From Candidatus Dojkabacteria bacterium (GTDB lineage Bacteria; Patescibacteria; Dojkabacteria; SC72), in NCBI GenBank assembly GCA_023229785.1, contig JALNYV010000015.1, positions 1 to 45,478 on the forward strand: a stretch of 45,478 bases of DNA. Reading direction: 5' to 3'. The notes below the pieces were generated by a model. That model was not told the DNA's origin. It searched no databases and saw only the letters and a list, made by a program, of their open reading frames with translations. This document shows positions 12,705 to 20,732 of the stretch, in pieces. Both the position numbers and the translations under genes were made by a program. The stretch's first letter is position 1. Every line of letters starts with the position of its first letter.

Positions 12705-14135
12705 ATGACAGAATCACAGGATACCGAGATAGCATCACCATTTGACCCGTTAGCAGAAATTAGAACCAGTCTTGGTTTGGCTATGAACTTTTCTTTAGGT
12801 ATGCCTGAAACCGAAGGTCAAAACCCTCCACAGGAATACGAAATTCTAAAACAGATTTATCTTAAAGACCCGATTGTTTCTACTGCTATTGACATTAAGT
12901 CTGAGATGGTTTTGACTAACGGTTGGAATTTTAGAGGCAAAAATAAAAGGGATGTTGAAAAGGCTTATTCTGAGTTTGAAAGATTAAATATGTATGAAGT
13001 TCTTTTGAACTTTTTAAAGCAGGTAGAATTGTATGGTGACGGTTATTTAGAGCCTAGGTATGACGAAGTTAACGGAATAGCAACTACTAAAGTAAAAGAA
13101 GTATGGACTTTAGAAACACCGCTTACCAGAATTAAGTTTGACAAAAACGGTAAGGTTGAAGGTTATTGTCAAGTAAACAGGTTCACTCCAAACGTTACAG
13201 GAAAGATGCCTGAATGGAAATCTGACGAATTGTTTCATTATGCAGAAAACTGGTTTGGTTCAAGCGTATACTCTTATTCTCCTATATTAAGCGTTGGAGG
13301 ACAGTTTACTAATAAAGTTTACGGAAATAACTATATAATGCAGTTGTTTAAGAATTTGCCTCCTAAATTTATGCACATTCTTTCTAACGCAAGTAAAGAC
13401 CAAGCTGCTAATTACAGACAAGCATTACAAGCAGGTAAGTCTAATGTTAATCAAGATTTAGTTGTGTTTACTACAGGCGAAACTACGCAAACTAAGATAA
13501 TGCCTATTGAGGTTAATTTCACAAGCAACGGAATAGTAGAACTGCTTACTTATCTAAGGGAAGAAGTATTGACTAGAATGAGGGTGCCTCCCACTTTACT
13601 AGGGTTGGCAGCAAAAAGCGAAGGAAGAAGCGAACCACAGATGTTTTTGTTTTCTTCTCATATTAAAACCAAACAGCGAAGATTGGCTTGGTTCATTAAC
13701 AAGAACATAATGCCTTTACTTGGTTTAGATAATATCCAAATATTCTTTAGACCTGTTATGTTTGAAGATGCAGAAAAGGTAATGGCTATTGCTAGAAGCA
13801 TGATTGACGCAGGAATAAGGAACGAAAATGGTGAAGACCCTGCATTGAAATATCTTAAAGATAACGGGTTTGATTTGCCTGAAGGAACAGAGATTACTGA
13901 ACCGAAAGAGAAAGACATAGAAGGTAACCCGAGCAGAAAGAGGTTGGGTATGTCTGAAGGCAAAGACCAGAAAAGCAATAAAAGTTCAACTGGCGATAGT
14001 TCTGAAAGCAGAGATAAGTTAGCCAAGGCACAGACTAGAAGTGCTGAAACAGTGGTAATAACACCTGAAGAAGCCATAAAAATGGGCGACTTTGAAAGTT
14101 GGCGTAAAGCGAAAGATTTAATAACTTGTAAGTAA
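12705..14135 (+). CDS. Portal protein (476 aa)
   Basis: The dodecameric portal at the unique capsid vertex. Position after terL and before the protease, length, and the C-terminal half 'LREEVLTRMRVPPTLLGLA' followed by a helical 'FINKNIMPLLGL' segment fit phage portals (SPP1/HK97-like). The last 90 residues are charged and probably disordered. The start at 12705 lacks an SD but is supported by an N-terminal motif (FDPLAEIRTSL, residues 13-23) nearly identical to residues 7-17 of the major capsid protein. A GC hairpin precedes the start. Confidence 0.9.
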   Translation: MTESQDTEIASPFDPLAEIRTSLGLAMNFSLGMPETEGQNPPQEYEILKQIYLKDPIVSTAIDIKSEMVLTNGWNFRGKNKRDVEKAYSEFERLNMYEVLLNFLKQVELYGDGYLEPRYDEVNGIATTKVKEVWTLETPLTRIKFDKNGKVEGYCQVNRFTPNVTGKMPEWKSDELFHYAENWFGSSVYSYSPILSVGGQFTNKVYGNNYIMQLFKNLPPKFMHILSNASKDQAANYRQALQAGKSNVNQDLVVFTTGETTQTKIMPIEVNFTSNGIVELLTYLREEVLTRMRVPPTLLGLAAKSEGRSEPQMFLFSSHIKTKQRRLAWFINKNIMPLLGLDNIQIFFRPVMFEDAEKVMAIARSMIDAGIRNENGEDPALKYLKDNGFDLPEGTEITEPKEKDIEGNPSRKRLGMSEGKDQKSNKSSTGDSSESRDKLAKAQTRSAETVVITPEEAIKMGDFESWRKAKDLITCK

Positions 14136-14154
14136 TATAAAGGAGTGAATTATA

Positions 14155-14193
14155 ATGCCCTGCAAAAAGAAAGGTAAAATTAAGCGAAAGTAA
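14155..14193 (+). CDS. Twelve-codon basic leader ORF
   Basis: ATG at 14155 follows AAAGGAGTG by six bases and encodes MPCKKKGKIKRK, then stops two bases before the protease ATG at 14196. The protease start itself has no SD, so this mini-gene may couple translation into it. The peptide is extremely basic with one Cys. It could also be a tiny DNA- or RNA-binding peptide in its own right. Confidence 0.45.
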   Translation: MPCKKKGKIKRK

Positions 14194-14195
14194 AT

Positions 14196-15350
14196 ATGGA
14201 AAATAATGAAGTTATACCATTTGAAGCAATAGAGATTCGTAGTTCTAAGACAGAAAAAGGCAGGTATAATATCAGAGGCAAAGCCAAGATTGTACCAGAC
14301 AAAAAGTATGCTTACAAGTTTATCACTGACGAGAAAGGAAACCCAGTAAAGTCAATGAAAGAGATATTCAGCGAAAATGCGTGGGATAAGATTAAAAAGA
14401 AAATAATGAGCAAACAGATATTCCTTGACGTGAATCATAAAAAGATAGCACAAATTAGGATAGATAACACGCTTAACGCTATGGAAAGGGAAACAGGCAA
14501 AGATTTATCTTCTCACAGGGAAGAATTGCATAGGTGGCTTAAAGAAAGCGATATGCCTATGTTTAAGTGGAACGATGTAAAGCTTAGTGAAGATACAATG
14601 GCATTAGACTTAGATATAGACATGAACCCTTATTTTAGGGATATTGACAAAGAACACGCAGCATACTTTGACGCAACTTGGAACAGCCTTAAAGACGGCT
14701 TTCTTAACAGTTTAAGTTTAACTATGAGTCCTACTAACTGGAAATATAACAATGAAGGAATACCATTAATAGACGATATTGACGTTTATGGCATTACTTT
14801 GTTAGGCAGTCCTGCTCACGATGATATGTATGATTGTTTAGACGTAGCAATACGTTCTTCTCAGACGGTAATTGAAAAACAGGAAGGTGGAAAGAACATG
14901 ACAGACGAAATGAAAGACACAATAAAGAAAGAATTGAAGAACGAACTTAACGCTGAGGCGTTAAAGTTGGAAAATGAAAAAATGAAGAAGGAAATTGAAG
15001 AAAAGGATAACCTTTTGAAAGCAAAAGAAGTGTCCGAAAGAGAAGCAGAAAAAAAGTCTTTGATAGACGAACAGGCAAGACTTACTGCGGAACTGGAAGC
15101 AAAGAATAAGAAGTTACAGGAAGCACCTTTAGGCTCTAGGGGTATGCAACCTCAAACGCCTAGCTTTTATCCTTCTTACGAAGAAAGAAAGAGGGTACAA
15201 GAAGTATTAAGACCTCTTGAAGAAGGCAAAAAGTTGGGAGAACTTATTATATTGCAACGAGAATTTGAAGGTTTAAAAAGCCTATCACCAGAAACGCAGA
15301 GATTGCTTAGAAAGAATGATGGTGACATAGTAGCACCTAGAGCAAGTTAA
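14196..15350 (+). CDS. Prohead protease fused to scaffold (384 aa)
   Basis: Residues 1-225 resemble HK97-type/S78 prohead proteases: an N-terminal 'EAIEIRSS...YNIRGKAKI', a candidate His in LDVNHKK (H81), a candidate nucleophile in NSLSLTMSP (Ser172/174) and an ending ITLLGSPAHDD. Residues about 236-310 form a charged coiled coil, followed by a Pro-rich linker and a helical end, like scaffolds. Processing would remove the scaffold during maturation. An internal ATG at 14898 with an upstream GGAAGGTGG could make the scaffold separately. Catalytic residues are assigned by pattern only. Confidence 0.8.
   Translation: MENNEVIPFEAIEIRSSKTEKGRYNIRGKAKIVPDKKYAYKFITDEKGNPVKSMKEIFSENAWDKIKKKIMSKQIFLDVNHKKIAQIRIDNTLNAMERETGKDLSSHREELHRWLKESDMPMFKWNDVKLSEDTMALDLDIDMNPYFRDIDKEHAAYFDATWNSLKDGFLNSLSLTMSPTNWKYNNEGIPLIDDIDVYGITLLGSPAHDDMYDCLDVAIRSSQTVIEKQEGGKNMTDEMKDTIKKELKNELNAEALKLENEKMKKEIEEKDNLLKAKEVSEREAEKKSLIDEQARLTAELEAKNKKLQEAPLGSRGMQPQTPSFYPSYEERKRVQEVLRPLEEGKKLGELIILQREFEGLKSLSPETQRLLRKNDGDIVAPRAS
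14898..15350 (+). CDS. Possible internal-start scaffold protein (150 aa, same frame as the protease)
   Basis: AGGAAGGTGG at 14881-14890 stands seven bases before an in-frame ATG (14898, codon 235 of the protease), exactly where the protease domain ends and the coiled coil begins. Nested protease/scaffold pairs made from one frame are established in lambda (C/Nu3). Separate synthesis here is inference. Confidence 0.4.
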   Translation: MTDEMKDTIKKELKNELNAEALKLENEKMKKEIEEKDNLLKAKEVSEREAEKKSLIDEQARLTAELEAKNKKLQEAPLGSRGMQPQTPSFYPSYEERKRVQEVLRPLEEGKKLGELIILQREFEGLKSLSPETQRLLRKNDGDIVAPRAS

Positions 15351-15374
15351 AAAAAATATAGGAGGAAACAAAAA

Positions 15375-16463
15375 ATGTACGGAACACAAATGTTTGACCC
15401 GTTGGCAGAAGTCAGAACAGCTTTGACTACAACCACAAACGCCGTAGGTGGAGATACAAGAACTACACTTGGCGGTAACGAGATTCAAAAGATGATTGAT
15501 AGGGTTATCGTTGACACGCTTAACAGAAGCACAGGTTTCAGGCAGTTCTTAAAGAGGACACCTACAGACCAGTTGGGTGCAATACACAACCTAAGAACAG
15601 ACTTGGGTAGCACAGGAAAGGCTGCTTTTTATAGTGATGGTGCAGGTGGAACGCCTTACCCGTCAACTAAAGTGCAGATATACTTCCCAGTGAAGTCATA
15701 CAGAAGCGATTATGAAGTTACAGGACTAGCACAGTCAGCGATGTTCATAAACGCATTGGAAGACGAGGCAAGAGATGCACTTGACGCACTCAGAATACTT
15801 GAAGAAAAAGCAATTCTTTGCGGTGCAAACACATCAGCATACGGTTTTGCAAGTTCGTTTAACGGACTGCTTCAGTATATGAACAGTTACGTTACGCTAG
15901 GAGATACTACATCTGTTGGTGGAATTGCAAGAGCATCAAGCAAGACTTACTTGGATGTTGCATTAGTGGCAGCGAACTCTACCACTTCGGCAGCGTTTTC
16001 AATGGCTTTGCTTGACAGTGCTATTGACAAGTCACTGAAACAGGATGATAGAATGGATAACAAAGTATTCCTTATGTCAGTTGAAAGAAAGACAGATATA
16101 TCTCAGTTGTTACAGACACAACAGAGGTACCCAATGACTTTCGTTGAAACTAATTTTGGTTTCAGAGTGGAAGCATATAGGATGTTTCCATTAGTAGCGT
16201 CAAGGTTTATGGACAAGAACGGTTTGACATCAACAGGTTCAGACTTTACATTGTCTTATGCCGACAATGCTATGTACTTCATACCTCTTGACAGTTTGGA
16301 CATGGTTATCTTGAACGGTGTAGACTTTACACACGTTCCAATAAGCGGTTCAGACAGCAACATTAGGTATGATGTGACTGGTGGATACTTCAAGACATAC
16401 GGAACACTGAGAATGAAAAGGTTTGACAACTGTGTATTGATATACAACTTGTCGGCACCTTAG
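15375..16463 (+). CDS. HK97-fold major capsid protein (362 aa)
   Basis: Placed directly after the protease-scaffold with a strong AGGAGG SD. The sequence follows HK97-fold capsid proteins: an N-terminal arm (1-40), an E-loop-like segment rich in Gly and Ser (GKAAFYSDGAGGTPYP), a long spine helix (ALEDEARDALDALRILEEKAIL, with alternating charges), and A-domain strands near the end (LRMKRFDNCVLIY). There is no long delta domain. Residues 7-17 (FDPLAEVRTAL) repeat the portal's N-terminal motif. Confidence 0.88.
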   Translation: MYGTQMFDPLAEVRTALTTTTNAVGGDTRTTLGGNEIQKMIDRVIVDTLNRSTGFRQFLKRTPTDQLGAIHNLRTDLGSTGKAAFYSDGAGGTPYPSTKVQIYFPVKSYRSDYEVTGLAQSAMFINALEDEARDALDALRILEEKAILCGANTSAYGFASSFNGLLQYMNSYVTLGDTTSVGGIARASSKTYLDVALVAANSTTSAAFSMALLDSAIDKSLKQDDRMDNKVFLMSVERKTDISQLLQTQQRYPMTFVETNFGFRVEAYRMFPLVASRFMDKNGLTSTGSDFTLSYADNAMYFIPLDSLDMVILNGVDFTHVPISGSDSNIRYDVTGGYFKTYGTLRMKRFDNCVLIYNLSAP

Positions 16464-16473
16464 GTGAAACCAA

Positions 16474-16734
16474 ATGACTGAAGCAACCAAGGAATTAATC
16501 AAAGGAGGAGTTATTGGCGATTTGAAGTATAGGATATACGAAATAACCAATGCTGCAAACGCAGAAACAGTAACTACTGACTTGAATAATGCGTTCGCTT
16601 GGTTTGGTTGTAATGAAACAACGGCAGATAAAGTGTTTGGTGCAAGTATGGCTATTTCAAGTGGAGTAGCAGTACTAACACTGTTGTTAAATACAACCAC
16701 TGACGAATTGCGAATAATGGTAGTAGGACAGTAA
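16474..16734 (+). CDS. Small virion protein, possible capsid decoration (86 aa)
   Basis: It starts ten bases after the capsid gene with AGGTGA as SD and is followed by a T-rich terminator, so it is probably co-expressed with the capsid protein. The sequence is beta-rich (DLKYRIYEIT, SGVAVLTLLL, TTDELRIMVVG), like small decoration or head-stabilising proteins found at this position. There is no specific motif. Confidence 0.65.
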   Translation: MTEATKELIKGGVIGDLKYRIYEITNAANAETVTTDLNNAFAWFGCNETTADKVFGASMAISSGVAVLTLLLNTTTDELRIMVVGQ

Positions 16735-16745
16735 AACCTATTATC

Positions 16746-16761
16746 TTTTTTTTCTTTTTTT
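16746..16761 (+). terminator. Poly-T terminator after the capsid genes
   Basis: Eight Ts, one C and seven more Ts (16746-16761) follow the stop of the small virion gene. T-tracts without a strong hairpin are the usual intrinsic terminators of archaea. Termination here may be partial, since the next gene lacks its own clear promoter. Confidence 0.6.
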
Positions 16762-16787
16762 AATTTTAATATAACAGGAGGAAAACA

Positions 16788-17120
16788 ATGGTAAAATTCA
16801 TGATTAAAGGCGATAATAAAACCACAGTAAGAATGTGCGGTCACGGTTATACTGGCGGTGTTGTTTATGATAACGACTTTTGCAGACTACCTTTAGAGGT
16901 AATCAAACCTTATATAATAGGCGAAGCACCTAAAGCAGTTGTAAAAGCAGAAGAACCTATAGAGGATAAGCCGATAGAAAAAGTGTGGACTGCTGAAGAA
17001 TTGTTTAAGTTAAACAAGGCAGAACAAGTAGCACTATTGAAAGAGAAAGGGCTTACTGATAAAGAAATAAAATTACTTTCAACAGAAAAAATGCGAATTG
17101 AAAGGATTTTGTTGTTATAG
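16788..17120 (+). CDS. Structural-module protein with SAP/HeH-like C-terminus (110 aa)
   Basis: The N-terminal 45 residues are strand-rich (KFMIKGDNKTTVRM). A linker of Ala, Glu and Pro leads to a three-helix segment at about 66-108 (WTAEELFKLNKAEQVALLKEKGLTD in part) like the SAP/HeH mini-domains that often end small head genes of phages. An AGGAGG SD is present. The role could be neck or head completion; it is not certain. Confidence 0.6.
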   Translation: MVKFMIKGDNKTTVRMCGHGYTGGVVYDNDFCRLPLEVIKPYIIGEAPKAVVKAEEPIEDKPIEKVWTAEELFKLNKAEQVALLKEKGLTDKEIKLLSTEKMRIERILLL

Positions 17121-17125
17121 ATAGG

Positions 17126-17133
17126 TTTAAATA
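17126..17133 (+). promoter_or_regulatory. TATA-box promoter inside the structural module
   Basis: GTTTAAATAG, identical in core to the P1 promoter, lies just after the stop of the previous gene. Transcription would begin near 17155-17160, at the base of a predicted leader hairpin. It would drive the genes from 17215 on separately from the capsid genes. Confidence 0.6.
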
Positions 17134-17153
17134 GTTAGTGGATATATGATAAT

Positions 17154-17200
17154 GTAGGAATTGAGGAATGATGTGGTGCGAAAGCGACACTAAATCCTAC
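17154..17200 (+). other. Structured 5' leader with GNRA-capped hairpin
   Basis: GTAGGA (17154-17159) pairs with TCCTAC (17195-17200) and encloses a second stem, GTGGTGC (17173-17179) with GCGACAC (17184-17190), closed by a GAAA loop with one internal mismatch. The AAGGAGG SD of the next gene begins four bases after the outer stem (17205-17211). It may stabilise the message or control initiation. Confidence 0.45.
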
Positions 17201-17214
17201 CAGAAGGAGGACAC

Positions 17215-17559
17215 ATGGCTGTACAACCAAAGAAAAACGCAGAAAACGACGAGTGGCAAGTTAGTTCTATATCTGATGTTGAAGTAGATTTATTCAATTC
17301 GGGAGTAGACACTGCAACAAAAAGATTTTTTGGTATAGGTGCAGACGTAACTGCTTGGGAACTTAGAACTGACCAGATTGTTACCATTGAAGAAATAAAC
17401 GGCTTTACACTAAAATCTCCACTTACAATTAATGCTAATACCAGTTGGACTAACCAAAAGACTGCAAGGTTCAGGTTGCGAAGCTTAAAAATAAATGTCC
17501 TTACAGCAAATACTAATTTAAAATTGTTTGTACAAGCAATAGGGAAGGGTGAATTATAA
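17215..17559 (+). CDS. Beta-rich virion protein, possible decoration/head fibre base (114 aa)
   Basis: An AAGGAGG SD follows a structured leader and its own promoter. The protein is strand-rich with a typical sandwich pattern (TAWELRTDQIVTIEEINGF, KTARFRLRSLKINVL) and no signal peptide. It is followed by a one-base overlap with a second small beta protein. Position suggests capsid decoration, but this is inference. Confidence 0.6.
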   Translation: MAVQPKKNAENDEWQVSSISDVEVDLFNSGVDTATKRFFGIGADVTAWELRTDQIVTIEEINGFTLKSPLTINANTSWTNQKTARFRLRSLKINVLTANTNLKLFVQAIGKGEL

Positions 17560-17879
17560 TGGCAAATAACTTAGTAGTTCCTTATACAATCTTTTTAGCA
17601 GATAGTAATGCGAGTGAAGGGCACATAGTTATTGCTATTAACAGAACAAACGGAGAAAAGCTTACTGAAAGGTTTAGCAGTGATAAAGAAGTAGGTTTTG
17701 ACTTGGCTAACTTTCCAACGGAAGTAGCGGAAGGAGATGTAATAGAAGTCAAGATGTTAAGCAAATATGTGGCTTTTACAACTCACACAGTATCAAAGAC
17801 AGGGGCTAGTTCAGGTGGAGTAACACTTACTTGGACATCAGCTGCATCGCCATCAAGTTTAGTAGCAGTTTCACTTTAG
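17559..17879 (+). CDS. Beta-rich virion protein (106 aa)
   Basis: It starts on the last base of the previous stop (TAATG). Alternating hydrophobic strands with Thr/Ser/Gly-rich loops (VVPYTIFLADSN, GHIVIAINRTNG) suggest an Ig-like or jelly-roll fold. No signal peptide is seen. Probably a structural partner of its upstream neighbour; the family is unknown. Confidence 0.6.
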   Translation: MANNLVVPYTIFLADSNASEGHIVIAINRTNGEKLTERFSSDKEVGFDLANFPTEVAEGDVIEVKMLSKYVAFTTHTVSKTGASSGGVTLTWTSAASPSSLVAVSL

Positions 17880-17891
17880 GAGGAAAAAGAA

Positions 17892-20060
17892 ATGAACAAA
17901 ATAGCAAAAATCAAGACAATCATACCTTTATGCTTAATAGTAGTTTTATTGTGTGCATATTTAGTGTTTGGCACAACAGGCATTTCAGGTGCAGACGCTA
18001 CTCCTACTGGTGCAGATGGGATACAATATGTAACTAATGATTCAGTAATAAATCATACAGCAGCACTAACTTTTAGTTATTGGACAAACGAAACAAATTT
18101 ATCATTTACTAATTGGAGAGCAAGTGTAGATGATATTGAGAACCTTACCTTTTGGACAGATATTGACGGAACTTGGAAATCTTTTGGCGTTAATAGAACA
18201 GCAGTTACTCTTAATGCCACCTATGGGTTTAATGTAACTAATATACCTATTTCTTATGAGGGAACAGTATTATGGAATATTCAGGTTTGGAATATAAGCA
18301 ACTTAAAATCTGAATGGGTATTTTCAACAAACAAGTCATATACTTTAGATTACGTGCAAATAAGAAATAAGGCGGTAAGCCCAGTTAGTGGAACTGTATT
18401 TACAACTTCTACGCCTGAGATTAACTTAACAGTATTAGGCACAGAAAGTGTTTATTATTGTTGTTTGTATATGGAGAATGTATCTAAAGTATGTAGGAGT
18501 GATGTTTTAAACAATACTTTAACTTCTTTTATTAGCACTGAAATAACTACAGCAGGTTCTTATGAGAGTTTCTTTAATTGCACTAAGTCAGGTAGTGGAA
18601 TATCAAATAGGACTACAAACTTTACAATTAAGTATGTAAGTGCAGCACCAACTGTAACAGTAAATGTGCCTGTAAACCCAGTTAACTATTGGAGTTCATC
18701 TAATACAGTTGTTATTAATTTGTCTTCAAATGGCACTTTGATTACTAACTGTAGTATATATGGCAACTTTGCAGGTGCATGGGTTCTTAACCAAACAAAG
18801 ACAGGAATGACTAGTGGTTTAGTCTATAACTTTTCAATTATGGTAGCAGATAATCATACAGGTTATTTGTGGGGATATAGGTGCAAGAACGAGGCAAGTC
18901 AAGTGGCTTCTGCAAACTATACTTTATTTGTTGATACATTATATCCAGTAAATGCAAACTGTTCTTTGCCTATTAACTTAACAAGAGGAACAGATTATAC
19001 GCCTACTTTAAGTTGGACTACAGTAGGAGATACTGGATTTGATAGGTATACACTATTTTTAATGAATGATAGTACAGGATACCAATACAGCTATAATATA
19101 ACAGATAGTAATGCTACGAGTTCATTTGCAATAACAACTGACTTAAATGCAGATATGCAGTGGTACTGGAACATCAGTGTAACTGACAAGGCAGGAAATA
19201 CTAACATTTCTGGTAATTGTTTCAGTAAAGGGTTATTTTATTACCCTGATAGTGTAGGACATACTTTACTTGCAGGGTATAACTTCTTTAGCATTGTAAG
19301 AAATACAGACGACCAGAAGTTAACAAATGTAACAGGTATATGTTCTGAACCCAGTGTTACGCCTACGAGCATATCTAAATGGAACTTTACTAAAAATGGT
19401 TGGGCTACACACGTTTGCGGAACTTCAACCAACAAGTTTAACTTGACTAGGGGAGAAGCTATTGTAATCAATATGCCTAGTGCAGGTGTTTGGGAAACAG
19501 GAAGGGTTTGGGATATGACTAACACTACAATGCCTAATATGAATATAACTAATGTAAGTGGTGTTGTATGGAGTTTGGTTGGGGTTATGAACGATAGTAC
19601 ACTCCTTTCAATAGACCACGCTAATATGGATTTAATGAATTATGGATTAATGAGTGCGTTAAACCCTGCAAATGTAACTACAGAAAATACTCTATTGCAG
19701 AATGTAACTTATTGGATACATAGTAATATGAGTACATTAATTGTATACAATGCAAGTCCAATAGCAGTAGTACCTGCTGACGACTACACAATTAATCTAG
19801 TTTCTGGTAGGTTTGAAATGGGAACGCCAACAACTGCTGCAAACTTTACTGGTTTGAATTTAACCTTTGATTACACTTTCTATGATGGTAGAGTAATTAA
19901 CTGGATTAGTTATCCTAACCACTCGCAAGTTAACGTGCCTTTTAAATCAAATTGGACTTTGAATGGTGCTGTAAATGTTTTCAATGGTGATGCAATATGG
20001 GTTGCTTTGAACAGTACAATACAAACTACGCTAACAATTAATAGAACATTGTGGAGGTAA
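17892..20060 (+). CDS. Secreted glycoprotein-like protein with Ig-like repeats (722 aa)
   Basis: A basic start plus hydrophobic segment (about 10-30, IIPLCLIVVLLCAYLVF) forms a Sec signal peptide. The mature part is Thr/Asn/Ser-rich, with dozens of N-X-S/T sequons, Trp-Asn-X-Ser strands and paired Cys, the style of archaeal surface proteins with Ig/FN3-like domains. No C-terminal anchor is seen. It would be exported and N-glycosylated, unlike ordinary virion proteins that assemble in the cytoplasm. It may coat the host or virion, block superinfection or bind hosts. The next gene starts two bases after its stop. Confidence 0.75.
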   Translation: MNKIAKIKTIIPLCLIVVLLCAYLVFGTTGISGADATPTGADGIQYVTNDSVINHTAALTFSYWTNETNLSFTNWRASVDDIENLTFWTDIDGTWKSFGVNRTAVTLNATYGFNVTNIPISYEGTVLWNIQVWNISNLKSEWVFSTNKSYTLDYVQIRNKAVSPVSGTVFTTSTPEINLTVLGTESVYYCCLYMENVSKVCRSDVLNNTLTSFISTEITTAGSYESFFNCTKSGSGISNRTTNFTIKYVSAAPTVTVNVPVNPVNYWSSSNTVVINLSSNGTLITNCSIYGNFAGAWVLNQTKTGMTSGLVYNFSIMVADNHTGYLWGYRCKNEASQVASANYTLFVDTLYPVNANCSLPINLTRGTDYTPTLSWTTVGDTGFDRYTLFLMNDSTGYQYSYNITDSNATSSFAITTDLNADMQWYWNISVTDKAGNTNISGNCFSKGLFYYPDSVGHTLLAGYNFFSIVRNTDDQKLTNVTGICSEPSVTPTSISKWNFTKNGWATHVCGTSTNKFNLTRGEAIVINMPSAGVWETGRVWDMTNTTMPNMNITNVSGVVWSLVGVMNDSTLLSIDHANMDLMNYGLMSALNPANVTTENTLLQNVTYWIHSNMSTLIVYNASPIAVVPADDYTINLVSGRFEMGTPTTAANFTGLNLTFDYTFYDGRVINWISYPNHSQVNVPFKSNWTLNGAVNVFNGDAIWVALNSTIQTTLTINRTLWR

Positions 20061-20062
20061 AA

Positions 20063-20722
20063 ATGAAAACCACTAAAATAGTATTAGTATGTTTGGCTTT
20101 TTTAATTTTAATGACATCAGTAATAGCAGCACCGCCAATGCCTTACCCAATAGCAGGTAAGATAACTATTGTGGGTGACTTAGTGCCAATGTTTGAAGTA
20201 AGTTTATCAACTTGCGACTTTGGTTCAAATGTAGATAACTGCATTGAAGATGTTGTAACCAAGTTTGCTACAGACAGTACTGGCAGTTATATATTTGCAT
20301 TAGACGATATTAATCCAATGTATAGGACAAAAATGTGCAATAGCAAAGGTGTTTGTTATACTGGCGATTTTGTTAAGATTAAGGTATGTGACAACCACCC
20401 TAACTGCGAAGTTGTAAGAGAACTGACAGGTTCGGCTTTACTTGTAGACTTTGAATTAGGAACAAAAGAACCAGTAGAGATAGTTAAAACAGTAGAAAAA
20501 ATAGTTGAAGTTCCAGTAGTTAATGACAAAGGTGAAGATGTTAATGTTGTTATTGCAGATGAAAGGACTACACTTGAAAGATGGATAGCATTTAAAGGCT
20601 TCTGGTGGATAACTGGTTTTATTGCTATGGTTCTAGTATTGATGGGAACACAGGCAGGAAAGGCTAAAAAGATGTTATCTACCCTTATTAAAAAGCATAA
20701 CAAGAAAGGGTATGGCAAGTAG
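20063..20722 (+). CDS. Type I membrane protein with carboxypeptidase-regulatory-like domain (219 aa)
   Basis: The ATG at 20063 follows GGAGG. A signal peptide (about 1-22, ending VIAAPP) leads to a domain of the CarboxypepD_reg/CNA-B type at about 28-130 ('GKITI...TDSTGSYIF...DFVKIKVC') with Cys pairs. A TM helix (about 180-198, GFWWITGFIAMVLVLMG) and a Lys-rich cytoplasmic tail follow. It probably anchors in the host membrane. The next gene, a connector, carries a similar domain at its N-terminus. Confidence 0.75.
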   Translation: MKTTKIVLVCLAFLILMTSVIAAPPMPYPIAGKITIVGDLVPMFEVSLSTCDFGSNVDNCIEDVVTKFATDSTGSYIFALDDINPMYRTKMCNSKGVCYTGDFVKIKVCDNHPNCEVVRELTGSALLVDFELGTKEPVEIVKTVEKIVEVPVVNDKGEDVNVVIADERTTLERWIAFKGFWWITGFIAMVLVLMGTQAGKAKKMLSTLIKKHNKKGYGK

Positions 20723-20732
20723 GGGGAACTAG

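Noticed and set aside
14217..14255. Protease N-terminus (PFEAIEIRSS) as a third copy of the portal/capsid motif
   Set aside because: It lacks the FDPLAE core, and an EIRSS-like strand is normal at the start of prohead proteases.
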